A stretch of DNA of 64,000 nt from Panagrolaimus kolymaensis. Lineage: Eukaryota; Nematoda; Chromadorea; Rhabditida; Panagrolaimidae. Where the stretch lies: assembly GCA_028622995.1 (NCBI GenBank), contig JAJQJQ010000016.1:1488001-1552000 (forward strand), written 5' to 3'. A model generated the notes under the pieces. It made no database searches. It saw only the letters and a program-made list of their open reading frames with translations, and was not told the origin of the DNA. The translations under genes and the position numbers were made by a program. Position 1 is the stretch's first letter. Every line of letters starts with the position of its first letter. Shown piece after piece: positions 47,801 to 59,295 of this stretch.

Positions 47801-50800
47801 CTTTATTATAATAGTCAAGTGGCTGGTAAAAAAAAGTCAAACAAGCTTTTTTATGTTTTCTAAACCCCTTTTTTAAAGCAAACCAAAGCAAAAAATATTT
47901 TTTTAAAAGATTTAACAAAAGAAAGTAATATGAGATTCTTCAACATCCTTTTTTTATTTTACCAGTTCACTGTTTATTTTATTCATTTATAAAAATTCTA
48001 AAAATTGGAAAGTAAAAGTAACCACTATTGACCGAACACAGTATAGATAGAGATTGATTTCATAGTAAAAATATAAAAGTTTTACCAGGATTTTCGTTGT
48101 TTTATACTAATATAATATTAAACAGCCATTTGACACCTTTAAAAAAATTTAAAATAAAAGAAAAAATGATGAAAAAATAAAAAACTTTTTTTTTTAAAGC
48201 TGTGCCACATTGAAGGTTTAAAAAGAAAGCATTAAATTTTAAAATGGGACGATTTATTCATAAATTGAGGACGACTCATTATTTTATCGGAAGATTTTTT
48301 ACAACCTTTTGATCTTACACTTTTTTCTTATTCATCGACTAGTTAGTTCTCTGACGTCAAAGATGTTAAAGTTAAAACAAATTTATGTATTTAAAAAAAA
48401 TAGATGGGTCAGTTGGTGATGGATTAAATTGCTATTTCAAAAGAGAGAACAATGTTTCAAACTGACCACTTTAAACCAAAATGCAGCTGGGCTTAAATGC
48501 TTCTTCAATGATATATATAAATTTCAAAACAAATGTCCCTTTTAGTTTGCTTTTTTTTATTTTAGTGCAAAGGGATTTCTACTCCTTCGTCATTGAAGCG
48601 ATGATGATGATGCAGACTGACTTACTTTGAAGTATCCTCTTTATTATCCAAAGAAAATAATATGGAGGGGAGAAAACAATGAAATACGATATACTATTTT
48701 TTTAAAGAGTTTCTTAAGAGGCCTCCTTCGCAATCAACAAAAGTGATTTTTATCACTTTTAAACAGGTTTTTCACTTGAAGCAATATCGATGATATTATT
48801 CTTCGATTTCACAGTAACTTATCCCGCTTGTTACTGACAACTTTATAATACTAAAATACCAAGAGAATGTAAAGTTTACATTTTGCTATTTGACAAACAA
48901 TATGTAAAGCACAGATGTTCGAATTTGAAATTAAAAAATTTATTAATTATCCTTCAATTTTCCGAACAAAAAAGACAACTAAGTGTGTTTTTAAACTTTC
49001 TTTAAATTGGAAAAGTTTTTAATCATTTTTGATTTCTTTTTAAACTCGTGAGAAATAAAAATGGTGAACACCTGTGCTTTTTTCTTTCCTCTGTGATTAT
49101 GATTATTTTTCAACCAAGAGATTGTGGTCCTTTTCGTGCCAACAAAAAAAAAAAACACACGAGCTTATAAAAAAAATATAAAGAGAGAAACAGCTGACCA
49201 AAAAAAGTTATGAAAGCTTTACGATGGTGAAAAAAATGAAATGGAGCCAACTTGTGCTTCTTCAAAAAAAAAAGAAGCCAAAACAAAGAGAACCAAAGGT
49301 TTTTATATTCCATTTTAGGAAGCATCAAAATACTTGTGAGCAGTAATTTGAGAAACGTTTTCACTCAAGATTTACAATTACAAAAACATAAACAATTTCC
49401 AGTATCAGAGAAGAAAAGAAAACTCAGAAATTCGACAACTTGTTTTTCCAAAATTTTTTTGAAGGTACTGATAGTCATAAATTATAAATTAAAAAATACA
49501 AACACAATTTTAGATCCATTTTCCACTCATGTAGCAGCACCATATTTCCCTATAGCGATATAATTTTCTGCTAAATTTGATAAAAAAAATATATGGCTAA
49601 ATTCTTTATAAACGGAAATAATTAAATATAAAAAGCATCACTTTTTAAAGGTTTAAAAAAGAATCAGAAACCATGAAAGGAAAGAAATGAATGGTTCTCT
49701 GTCAATAGCAATCGAATGGCTTTTTGTTTGTTTTTTACGCTGTTGTTTTTTTAAAGTTTTTTTGCTAATTAGGGTTTAGTAGCCATTTGGAAAAATACTC
49801 ATTTTAAAGAGATTCCTAACTTTCAAACATGAACCAAAAAAAGTTTGAGCAAAAAAACATAAACTTTGATGTTTTTTTCAATAAACAAAAAAACAAAACA
49901 AAAAGAAGCTGAAAACACGGCGTTGGGCGCGTTTCACGAACTTTATGCTTGAGTAGTTTTTTATTTTGAATTTCTAATGGTTGCTTACAAATGTTTGGGA
50001 CCAAAACAAAAAAAAAAGAAAAAAAAAAGAAACATACCGAAGTTCAGCTGAACGAATTTCATAAACTTTTCGATGTAATCGACTACTGTAAAATCCAGCG
50101 GGTGGTTGTTGCTCCTATAACGTTTTTTTATCTGAAGGATATCTTTTGATGGGGAAATTTAAATCCCATTAAAAATAGGGCATTTTATAACGAAATAAAA
50201 AGTTAAGTATTTTAATGAGAGTTTTTTGCTGTTTAATTTGAATGCGTTCGCGAGAAAAGGATTTAAAGGACCATATTCATTTGCTTCTTTTTTTCAAACA
50301 CGCGTTTGATTATTCGTCGCTACAGGATAACAAAATTCGTGTGAAGGCGGCAAATTTTTCCTTCTTCAAAAATCTTAAAATTTTTTGTAATTCCTGGAGA
50401 TTTCGCCTACATGAAGCAGGTTAATAGCATTAATACTACCTATATTCATTACTTTCAATATGTTAAGAGGTGGTAAGCTACTTCGAAGAGGAGATACATG
50501 GGCTTGTATCAAGAAATTAGAAAAATTTTAAAATTTTTGAAGAAGGAAAAATTTGCCGCCTTCACACGAATTTTGTTATCCTGAAGCGACGAATAATCAA
50601 ACGCGTGTTTGAAAAAAAGAAGCAAATGAATATGGTCCTTTAAGTATCGTGTTAATTGAAATTTGCGCTTCTGCATTCTTTTTTTAATCCTTCGAAATAA
50701 TTTATAATTCATGCTTGTTAAAGGAATAATAAACGCGTCGAAAATATTGACAAATGATATAAAGAAAAGTGTTGCGAGTTTTCTAAAAAACTTTGCAAAA

Positions 50801-53537
50801 TAAAACTCAAAGATCCTTTTTTAATATTTTTTTGGAAAAAACATTTTAGTAGAAAACCATTGAAAAGTGTCTCATTCATCTAATAATATTTTTTTAAGCG
50901 ATATTTCTGAGCAAAACTAAAATGCTTCAAACTTACATTATTATCAAATCCTCTATTTGGAATTTGATCGGGTGTGGCAGGTAGCCGACGTCGTTGAAGA
51001 GAACCCGAACGTCGATTATCGAGATACATGCTATGGCTTCTGAAAAAAAAAAGAAGAATAATAAGGAAATGAAAGTCATCAATGTCATTGTCGTTTAAGT
51101 AGCCTTTTGTCTTATTCAAACGATAACATTAAAAGAGAGATATTAGCAAAAGATTAAGATTGAGCCAACAACAAAAAAAAGAAGTATGGAAAGAAGCTTC
51201 CGTTTTTTTCATGTTCCAAAGAAGAAAAAAAGTGAAGATGATGCACTTTGCCGTTGGCGATTAAAGGCAAAAGTTTGTTAGAAAATGCGGAAGGATGCTT
51301 GCTTCATTTTTGTCTTTTATACTTTGCGAAAAGGTGATAGGCGTTAAAAAAAAGGGAAATAAAAATAAAGTAAAAAAGAAATAATATTTTCTTAATGCAA
51401 AATGTTTTAGTGGCATTTAAAAAAGTATGATTTGTAAAAGAAAGTATTAAAAAGGCAGGCCGGAAGCACTAGTCGAACGCGAGAATGTATGCACCTGAGT
51501 TTTAAGAAATTTATTCATGCCAATGAAGGGCAGGTGGAATGAAATCAGCAGTCGTAGAAACAAATATTAACTTGATTTTTGAGTATGCCGATTTTATGTC
51601 CTTCTTTAGTATGGTTTGCAATTTAGGTAATAACATTAAATTTAAATCTAACTAGTATTTAGTTTAAAATTCTAAAATTGAAGCTAATATCGGAATTTAA
51701 ATTTAAAAAAATGGGTTCAAAGCTAACTTTTCAACCTTTCTGTAATCAAGGTTAATAAAATAAAATCTATTAATGGACCCGATCTCTTCATTTTAAAACA
51801 AAGTTTCAATAAATTTACTATAAAAAATACTTTAAAAAAATAGTTATAATTGCAATTTGAAGGAGAGCAATTAAGCAAGAAATAAAAAATTCCCCTCCAT
51901 CTCTCTCCCCTATCTACATTTTATACATTCTACATAAATAGAAACTCTTCATTTTTGCATCTTGTTGCAACAAGAAAAAAGCAATTGTTATTTGCTGCTG
52001 TTCATGCCTAATTACTCTGTTGCATGGACACCAGCACAAACGCAATCATCATCGCAATTTTCTACCAGTTTAATGATAAATTGAGCTTTCTTCGATTTTA
52101 AAAAAACTTTTAAAACACGCAAAAGCCACAAGAAAAATAGCTGACAAGAATGTTTTTTCTCAGAGCAAGCTTCAAACCAAAGCCACTACTACCAAGCATT
52201 TTTTCTAGTTAAACAAAGACATCCAAAAAAAACATTAAAAATTCATCGCTCGCGCGTTTTTTTCTTTTCTTCTTCAAAGAATAAAATATAAGAATACCAA
52301 GAATGAAATCTGTGAAAAAGAAACGATGTGAAACGGCACACCACCACTTTGTTTCGTTTCTTTTTTTACCACCTTTAAGCTTTATTTTCGAAAAAGGAAA
52401 CAGCAGTGTCAAGTTGCTGCCGCCGTCACAAAAGCAGCAACAAAAAATAAAATGAGAGAAGTTTTAGGAAAAATTAAAAATCAGAAAAAACTGTTGTGTC
52501 TATTGCAAATGTTCGAGGAAAAGCTTTAAGGTTGAAGGAAAAAAAGATAAACCGTCCGTGAAAACTCTTGAGTCAAAAGGAAAAACTTCAAAGTTTTTCT
52601 TTTTAACTTTGATTTTCTCAAGTGGTGGAAGGAATTCTGTGCAGAATAAAAAAAAGCAAGCAAGTATTCGCGAGGAACATTAACCTTTTATCCTTAGCTA
52701 ATTTGTTCACGTAAAATACCTGAGATCTTTCATTGTTTTCTCTCTTATTTAATGATGTATGATGTTGGTGGATCACGAGGGTGGAGAAAAGTTGAAACAA
52801 ATTCCCTTAAAGTTTCTCCCCGTAAAATTAAAAAATTTCGTCATTTATTAAATTTAAAATACGTAATATTTTCAAGTTTTTTTTTGTATGTTTTACAATT
52901 GAAAATTTTGTAAAAAGTCAAAAACATTTTGTCGGCATTGCAACAAAAAAACTGTTATTTTTTCAAAGTTCTCAACAAATTTGTTAGCTTTATCGCATTT
53001 GAATGTGTGTGCAAATGTTTAAGTGGAGTTAACTTTTTTATATAAATTAAATTTGAACCCACACCACTGTTTTATGGTCTTAAAAATAATTAACTAAAAT
53101 GCCATAAAAATTCAATTAAATGAGAAATATGTTTTGCAAATTTAATTAGATTTTTTGTTTGGCGCAAAAAAAAAAATAAAGAAAAGGCAAAAAAACCAGT
53201 TGTGATTTTTTAATTGTTAGTTTTGAAGCTTTCTTCGATTTGCAGGAATTTTTAGAAACGGAAATATTTATCAGCTAAAATGTTTCTAAAGGCTATTAAG
53301 AGAGCTTTAAGTTCAATGAAGCCCTATAAATTTACAAAAGGCTTTAAGAATGGTCGTAAGAAAAATCAAAATTTTAAAAAATAATTAAATGTGTTTATAC
53401 TTAACTCTCACTAATGTATGTATTATAATAGGTAAGAGCAAAGATGAAGAAATGGAAAGAAAAGTTTACCTTCGAGATCGCTGCCAATAATTAATTTCTG
53501 GGTGAAGAGAATTGCCAGAGTGATGTTCTGGAAGCAT
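41870..53537 (-). CDS. RGK (Rad/Rem/Gem/Kir)-type Ras-like GTPase
   Basis: Ten exons (53470-53537, 50937-51039, 50038-50114, 43867-44103, 43588-43628, 43386-43529, 42886-43061, 42574-42750, 42108-42452, 41870-42055) join in frame to 517 residues. RGK proteins lower voltage-gated calcium-channel activity and affect the cytoskeleton. The first 290 residues are a basic, Ser/Pro/Arg-rich extension. The G domain starts ICVLGQTGAGKSSLI (P-loop). The usual DxxG of switch II is replaced by the non-canonical TDDWKN region, an RGK hallmark. AGNKVD is G4, and FEISVA stands in place of G5 ETSA. The C-terminus ends FAKLRNWRRGAKC, basic and aromatic, suited to calmodulin or phospholipid binding. Two introns exceed 2.4 kb, unlike the compact genes around. 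Further 5' non-coding exons are possible; an acceptor-like TTTTATAG lies about 45 nt upstream of the ATG. Confidence 0.85.
44104..50037. other. 5.9-kb intron of the RGK gene
   Basis: A very AT-rich intron without a recognised gene on either strand. Small open frames, including a Lys-rich one at 44512-44940, are low complexity and lack splice context. Scattered GC-richer words near 44990-45060 and 46900 are unremarkable. It is a plausible home for enhancers, as expected for a neuronal gene with long introns, but no element was identified. Confidence 0.5.
50267..50639. mobile_element. Foldback MITE in an RGK intron, TTAA-flanked
   Basis: A 373-bp element within the 822-bp intron 50115-50936. 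Arms of about 125 bp (50267-50392 and 50515-50639) are inverted copies with only a few mismatches. They contain the matching words ACACGCGTTTGATTATTCG. The spacer between them is about 120 bp. Ends are AGGACCATATTC and its complement, and TTAA flanks both sides (50263-50266, 50640-50643). TTAA could be a piggyBac-type target duplication or simply the palindromic end of the repeat. No transposase frame is present. Confidence 0.72.
51040..53469. other. First intron of the RGK gene
   Basis: A 2.4-kb AT-rich intron without recognised genes. There is a purine/pyrimidine-skewed stretch near 52230-52420. Short open frames on the minus strand (for example 52209-52412, 52618-52800) look spurious. Confidence 0.45.
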
Positions 53538-56500
53538 CCTTGATTTTATCGCGTTATTGCTCAACAAAAAAAACTTCTATAAAATAAGAATAAATAAAAA
53601 TTGCGTGATTGCAGCAAAAATTTGAAAAAAGAAAAAAAAGCAGGAAGAAGAAAAGGAAAGATGGCAAGCCCGCGCAACTCGCGAGGGAAGATGAATTTTC
53701 AAAAATAAAAGCATACGTATGTATGTAAATGCATGCAATGGCACAACACTCTGAATAAATGAGTGCAATGCCCACATTTTTGGGAAAATTTCAAAGACAT
53801 TCTTCGAATAAAATTTAAAAAAACTTTGTGCAATTTAAATTTTTAAAAAAGAACTCACAAAACCTTGCTATTTTTTTGCAAGAATAAAATTTTAAATTGC
53901 TGAAGTTAAATGACATAAAAAAAATGAGCGGAAAAAAGAATTAACAAGGAGGCCAAAAAAAATGAGAAAAATGGAAAGGAATTTTTATGGTTTTCTAAAA
54001 TTTTATTTCAAACATGCATATCCAATAAATATTAGTTAGTTTATGGGTGTCAAGTTGCCTTCCATTGCTTAAAAATGGTCTCTTTGTTACACACGTCTCT
54101 CATATGGTGTTGATACATTTATACCATTGTTTGTTCATTCATATCATCATGCTGCCCAACCTGATGTAATTATTACTTGTTAAAAAAATAGGCGGGTGTA
54201 TTTTCACTAAAATAATCTCTGAGGATTTGGTTTGTAGCTATTTTTTATTGAATGAGTAAAAAAGAGGAAAAGTAAAAAAATAATGTCATTTCGATGTTTA
54301 TTTCTTCGTAAAATTATATTATTTGATGAATATTATTTCGTTTTGTTTCACGCTAATATTATTTGCGCGAGTTTTATTAAAAACACTCAGGTTTAAGCAA
54401 ACATAAATATTTCAAAATTGTACTTTTAAAATAGAAAACCAAATTCCTTTTTAATTTAATCCAGGAAAAAAGGTAAACAATAAAAAGCTTTGAAGTGAGT
54501 TTTCTTTTTTTTTTAAATAGGTTCCTGGTTTTTTAAATTTTATAACAGAAAATCGTTACGGTAGTTTCCTACTTTGATAAAGAACTAAGGCTTTTCCATT
54601 TATCGGTAAATTCATGAGTTAATAAAAACAAAAAGCGGATATACCAGATAATTATTTTACCGAAAAAGATTTTAATGCTGAACTTTTGCTCAAAAAGATT
54701 ATACCTTATTTTATTTTAGATTACTTTTTTTCTGTTACACAATTTTCGCAGATTTGAAATTATATTTTTTTGTTTTTTTTTATTTTTAAAATGCATCAAA
54801 ACAGAAAGCTCAAACGCGTAATTCTATAATAAATAATAACTTTTAAGGTCAATACTGGTTTCGTTTCTTCTGAAATTCGTCATAGACTTTTAAAAAACTA
54901 CATTTTCTCAAGCATTTTTATTTTCAAGTGTCAAACTTAATTTCATCAATCCACAGCTTCTTCATTTTTATTTTCAAATTCAATTATTATTTTCGACAAA
55001 AAAAAAATAAAATACAAAAAACCATAAATAAAAAATGTTTCATTTTCTTCTTAAAGGAACAAGACTATTTGATGCCTTTTCGAAAATTTCGATACTGGGG
55101 CTGGGAGGAAGAGTTGGGGCGGCGCGTGTTTGAACTACCGTGTAAGACAGAAAGTGACACGGTAGTTCAAACACGCGCCGCCCCAACTCTTCCTCCCAGC
55201 CCCAGTATCGAAATTTTCGAAAAGGCATCAAATAGTCTTGTTCCTTTAAGTTTATTCATGTATCTTTTTCTTTATTGTTTAAAAAAGTTGAATGTCTTTG
55301 TTTTTGACGTCATTTGCGATTTTTGTTGTTGCTGTTGTTGTTGGAAAAAAAATGCCGCAATCAGTCGTCGCAAGTCAGTCAGTAGAGCAGGAGCGGCTGC
55401 TGCTGACGCAATAAATCTTTTTTCGATTTTTTAGTTTTTATATTGATTTGTTTCCACGCGATATATATATTTTTTTATTTGAAGAAAAGTGCGGTGAAAG
55501 AAACGAAGAAGATCAACAGCCATCAGCTTGTTGCTGTTTATTTCTGCTGCGCTTTCGCCTTCTTCAATCATCGCCCCTTGAGGCGCTTTGAATAGAATCA
55601 TCGTTTTTTCTTCTTCTTCGGTCGTTGGTCAGCTCATTGACATTTTTTTCTTAAAGTGTTGCAAATAATTCCAACATCGTCTCTTAAAAAAATAAAAACA
55701 ACAAAAATATGGGGCACGCTTATGCTTCTTCATTCCATCACTAACTACAGCAGAAGCTTTTGATTTTTGGCTTTTTAATTTGTGATGTTTTTTTGTTGTT
55801 GTTGTATACGGCCATGTTTTCATTTTAGTCTGCTATCTTTCATGCTTTTTTTTTTCTTTTTTTATGATTTTGCTGCTTTTGTAAAATAAATATAGCGGAA
55901 TTTTTCTTTAAAAGATATTTTTTAATTAAAAGTTTATATGTATTCATTTTTGGTTATGCGATATCGTAATTCAATCGACAAAAAGAATTGGGAAAAAATT
56001 AGGCGTCAAAATTAATTTTTTATTATGACTTTTCCACATTTATACTATTTTAATAAGCTTACTACTGCGTTTTTTGAAATAAAAAAGGGTGTACCTGCTT
56101 TCATTAAATGAATGAATGTACAATGAACATAAAAGCATACGACTTTTTTTTCTTTCTAAAATAGCGACACATAATTAAAATAAAGGTTTTTTGAAAATTA
56201 AATTTTTTATTATTATTTTTTTTGCTACTTCACGGAAATGTAAAACAGAATATTTAATGAGGACTAAAAATAATTTTTCAAAAAAAAATGTCTAAATTTA
56301 GCTATAATAATAAATATTCCTATGATATGTATGTACGCAACCAAATAATAATCACGTGATATATCTTGATTAGTCATCGATATCATTTAATTCTTGTGAT
56401 CTGTTAAAAAAAATCGAATTTCATAATTCAACTATATCTTTTGTGGTTTCACACACATTAGCAAGAGATGATGCAATAATTTATGCAAATGAGGACACAT

Positions 56501-59295
56501 ATAAAAAGTGTATAAACTCCAATTCCCTTTTATATCCTTCACCACCTACTCCAACCATTAATTTGTATCTTGAACAAATAGATATATTGCACCTTTTATT
56601 TTCGTTTCTATTTTTTGCACACTTTTTTGATGAAAAAAAGACTGACTTGGAACATTTATTACGAAATCAGCCCCATTTTTTTGACCAACTTTTTGGCGCC
56701 ATTCTTCTCAACATTTCATTTCTTTACAGTTTTTGTTTCCCAAAATTTATTTCCTTTTTTCCATTTTCATTTTTTTGCACCCAAATTCTTTGTGAAGTAC
56801 ATAAAAAATATTAAGAATTATATGTTTTATGACGGAATTTTGAGTTCTTATCTTCTCTTTAAAATGATAACTCCATAGTTTTTATTTGAAAGCAAATGTT
56901 TTATCATTTTGACTTTGAATTGACCTTTGAAAAACCAACAAAAATTTTTTTGAATATGTTTCTGTTTTTCGTGTTTCGACGCATAAAAAAAGAAGCATAA
57001 TCCGGGAAACAACTTTTTTCTATTGTGAGATTTCGGTTGCATCATCATATTTTTTTTTTATATTTGTCATATTTTTAGTTTTCGCCTAATAATATTTTTT
57101 TGGTCTCGCCTATGCTTTCTTTATTAAAAAAAAGCAACAAAAAGGTCGGCCAAAGGAAAGAGCGGACACAAATTTGTTTTTTATATCATTTAAATGATTC
57201 ACTTTCAACATCGCTAAAAAAGGTTTTGACCTTTTTTGTTTTTATTTGATGCCGAATTTTTTTGATCGTCTGTTTTTTTGTGTCAAAGCTTTTAGAAATT
57301 ATAAAGTCTTTGTATAAAAATGGTAATAAAATATTAAATTAACGAGAAAAAATTTTTGGGAAGTTTCTTCAAATATAAAGCTCCTCGATTTTTTGAATCA
57401 ATGTGTTGCAGCGAAAATTATTTTTTATTCTAGAACCACATTTTTGAAAAATCTTATTCTCCCTTAACTCAGTTTTTTATAAATTTTAAAAACTGAAATA
57501 TTAAATTGCGCAATTTATTTTTATTTATTAAATTTTTAGCTTGCATCTTTATTTGTCGTTGATCACTGTATTTTTCGCCTTCTCTATTTTTATATTTAAT
57601 AAGATTGAAAAAAATTGAACTGTAATTGATTTCATTCAAAACAATCTCCACTGATAGTTAAAAAAAAGAAAACAAAAATATTAGCGTTTCGAAAAACTTT
57701 AACCCTCCATTTCTAAAATTTTCAAACAAAAACTTTCAAAACACAGTTATTTTTCTCATTTTTTCTCCCTACACATGTGTGTTGGGTTTAAGCGAATTTC
57801 TTTCATAAAAAAAATGATAAAACGTTGTTTTTATTTTTTTTGCAATTGGAAAATGTGACAGCAATAAGAAATAAGTTTTTTTTATATGTTATGGGTTAAA
57901 AGCAGACATTGCGGCGAGCGATGAAACGACCTGTTCTTTCTATCACTACTGCTGCATTTTTTGACTCCACATCTGCAAAAAAAAAGAAAAATCTACGCAA
58001 TTTTTTGCGCAATATAGCTTTCAAATAAAAAACCGGTAGTTTGATATTTTTTTAAAGCCGGATTTTGAGCGGAAGTGGTGGTTGTTGTTTGCGAGCATGC
58101 TTATCATTCTTGTTAACGAAGGATCAGCGAAAGTACAGCACAGAAAAAAAGCAAGCATTAGCGCTTGAGTGCATTCTGACCCCTTCTTTTAATATTTTTT
58201 GTTTTGTATAGTTTTGATCAATTTCAAAAGTATCTTGGAATTTATCTAAGAATATCTTCCAATCAACCGGAAGAGAAAAATTTTCTTTTGATCATTTTGG
58301 ATCGAACCGCGTCATTTCCTGTGTTTCCCCTTTTCAATTTGCTGAGAGATTCGGAAATGAAACGCAATTTAAGCTCAGCGAAATGCTTTTTAGTTTTATA
58401 TCTTTATCATTGTTGACTTGACGAAGCTAACTCGTGAGCATGCATTTAACATTTCTATTTTATTGTTTCGATATTTTCCTATGTTCATCCGAAGAAATAA
58501 ATATTTTCCACCAAAAACTTTTTCCCTTCTCGTCATTTTTTGGCCTCATATTTATTGAATAATTTTTTCACGGATTTTTATTTTTTTGTTTTCGGACAAA
58601 AACATTTTTAAAAAGTACACAAAACTTTGAAATTTTTTCATTTTATGAAGTATTACGAAGAAGCAGCTTCCCCAAGTTTTGCGACGTAATAATGACTGAC
58701 TTGATTATTTCAACTGCTTGCTGGGGTTATTTGCCTTCTTTCTATGCTGCGTGAAAAAAGCTTAAAACAAACAAAAAAAATCCTTTGCCCCCAATGATTA
58801 TTGCGTAAAAACAGCACCAAATAGCTAGCTACTGTGGATGGAAGAAGAAATAAAAAAGTGAATAGACTGAAACTTTATTTCGACGCACGTTTTTGCAATT
58901 AAGCAGCGACACTTGATTCTCTTCTCTATCCAAAATTGGTAATTTAGACTTTTTTTCTTATAGAACTTTTTTTAAAACCTTTATTCAACACAATCAGCTG
59001 CAATTTTTGGTTTTTTATCGGCACAAAACGCGGCTGTTTATAAAAAAGCAGGCGGGGGCTTTTCGACACCCAGCTGAGAGGAGTAAGAAAGAGAAAAAAA
59101 AAATAGAGAAAGTGTCAGTGTTTGTTTCGAGTTTAGTCCTGCCACCATTAGCGAAGCCAGCAAGCGTGTGCGCGTGGTGGTGCTTGTTTCTTTAATATTT
59201 TTTTTGCTGACCGATCAAGAATTTATTTTTTTGCAGGTAAAAAAGAAAATAATACTACGAGTAGTACCAATTTATTCATTGTCCCCATTTCATTT
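53538..59295. other. Gene-poor intergenic region
   Basis: 5.8 kb between the divergent RGK and MATH-BTB-like genes. I see no coding exon. It contains the perfect hairpin at 55055-55245 and short trinucleotide (GTT/GCT) runs near 55325-55345. Near 59229-59236 the T-run plus CAG (TTTTTTGCAG) is the likely acceptor that defines the 5' end of the next gene. The length suggests extended regulatory sequence for two developmentally used genes. Confidence 0.45.
55055..55245. mobile_element. Perfect-arm foldback element, TTAA-flanked
   Basis: Two 89-bp arms (55055-55143 and 55157-55245) are exact inverted copies as far as I can align them, joined by a 13-nt loop. The ends are AGGAACAAGACTATTTGATG, and TTAA lies on both sides (55051-55054, 55246-55249). 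It is much richer in G+C than its surroundings, with GGGGCGGCGCGTGTTTGAAC in the stem. It resembles the RGK-intron element in its TTAA border and AGGA start. The lack of arm divergence implies recent insertion or active maintenance. If transcribed it would form a long hairpin RNA. Confidence 0.8.

Noticed and set aside
50242..50712. Two similar frames on opposite strands sharing an 'HIHLLLFFKHAFDYSS' segment
   Set aside because: They are the two arms of the foldback element read in opposite directions, not paired genes.
54928..55434. A 168-codon plus-strand frame
   Set aside because: It runs through the perfect hairpin, and its mirror appears on the other strand. Open by composition only.
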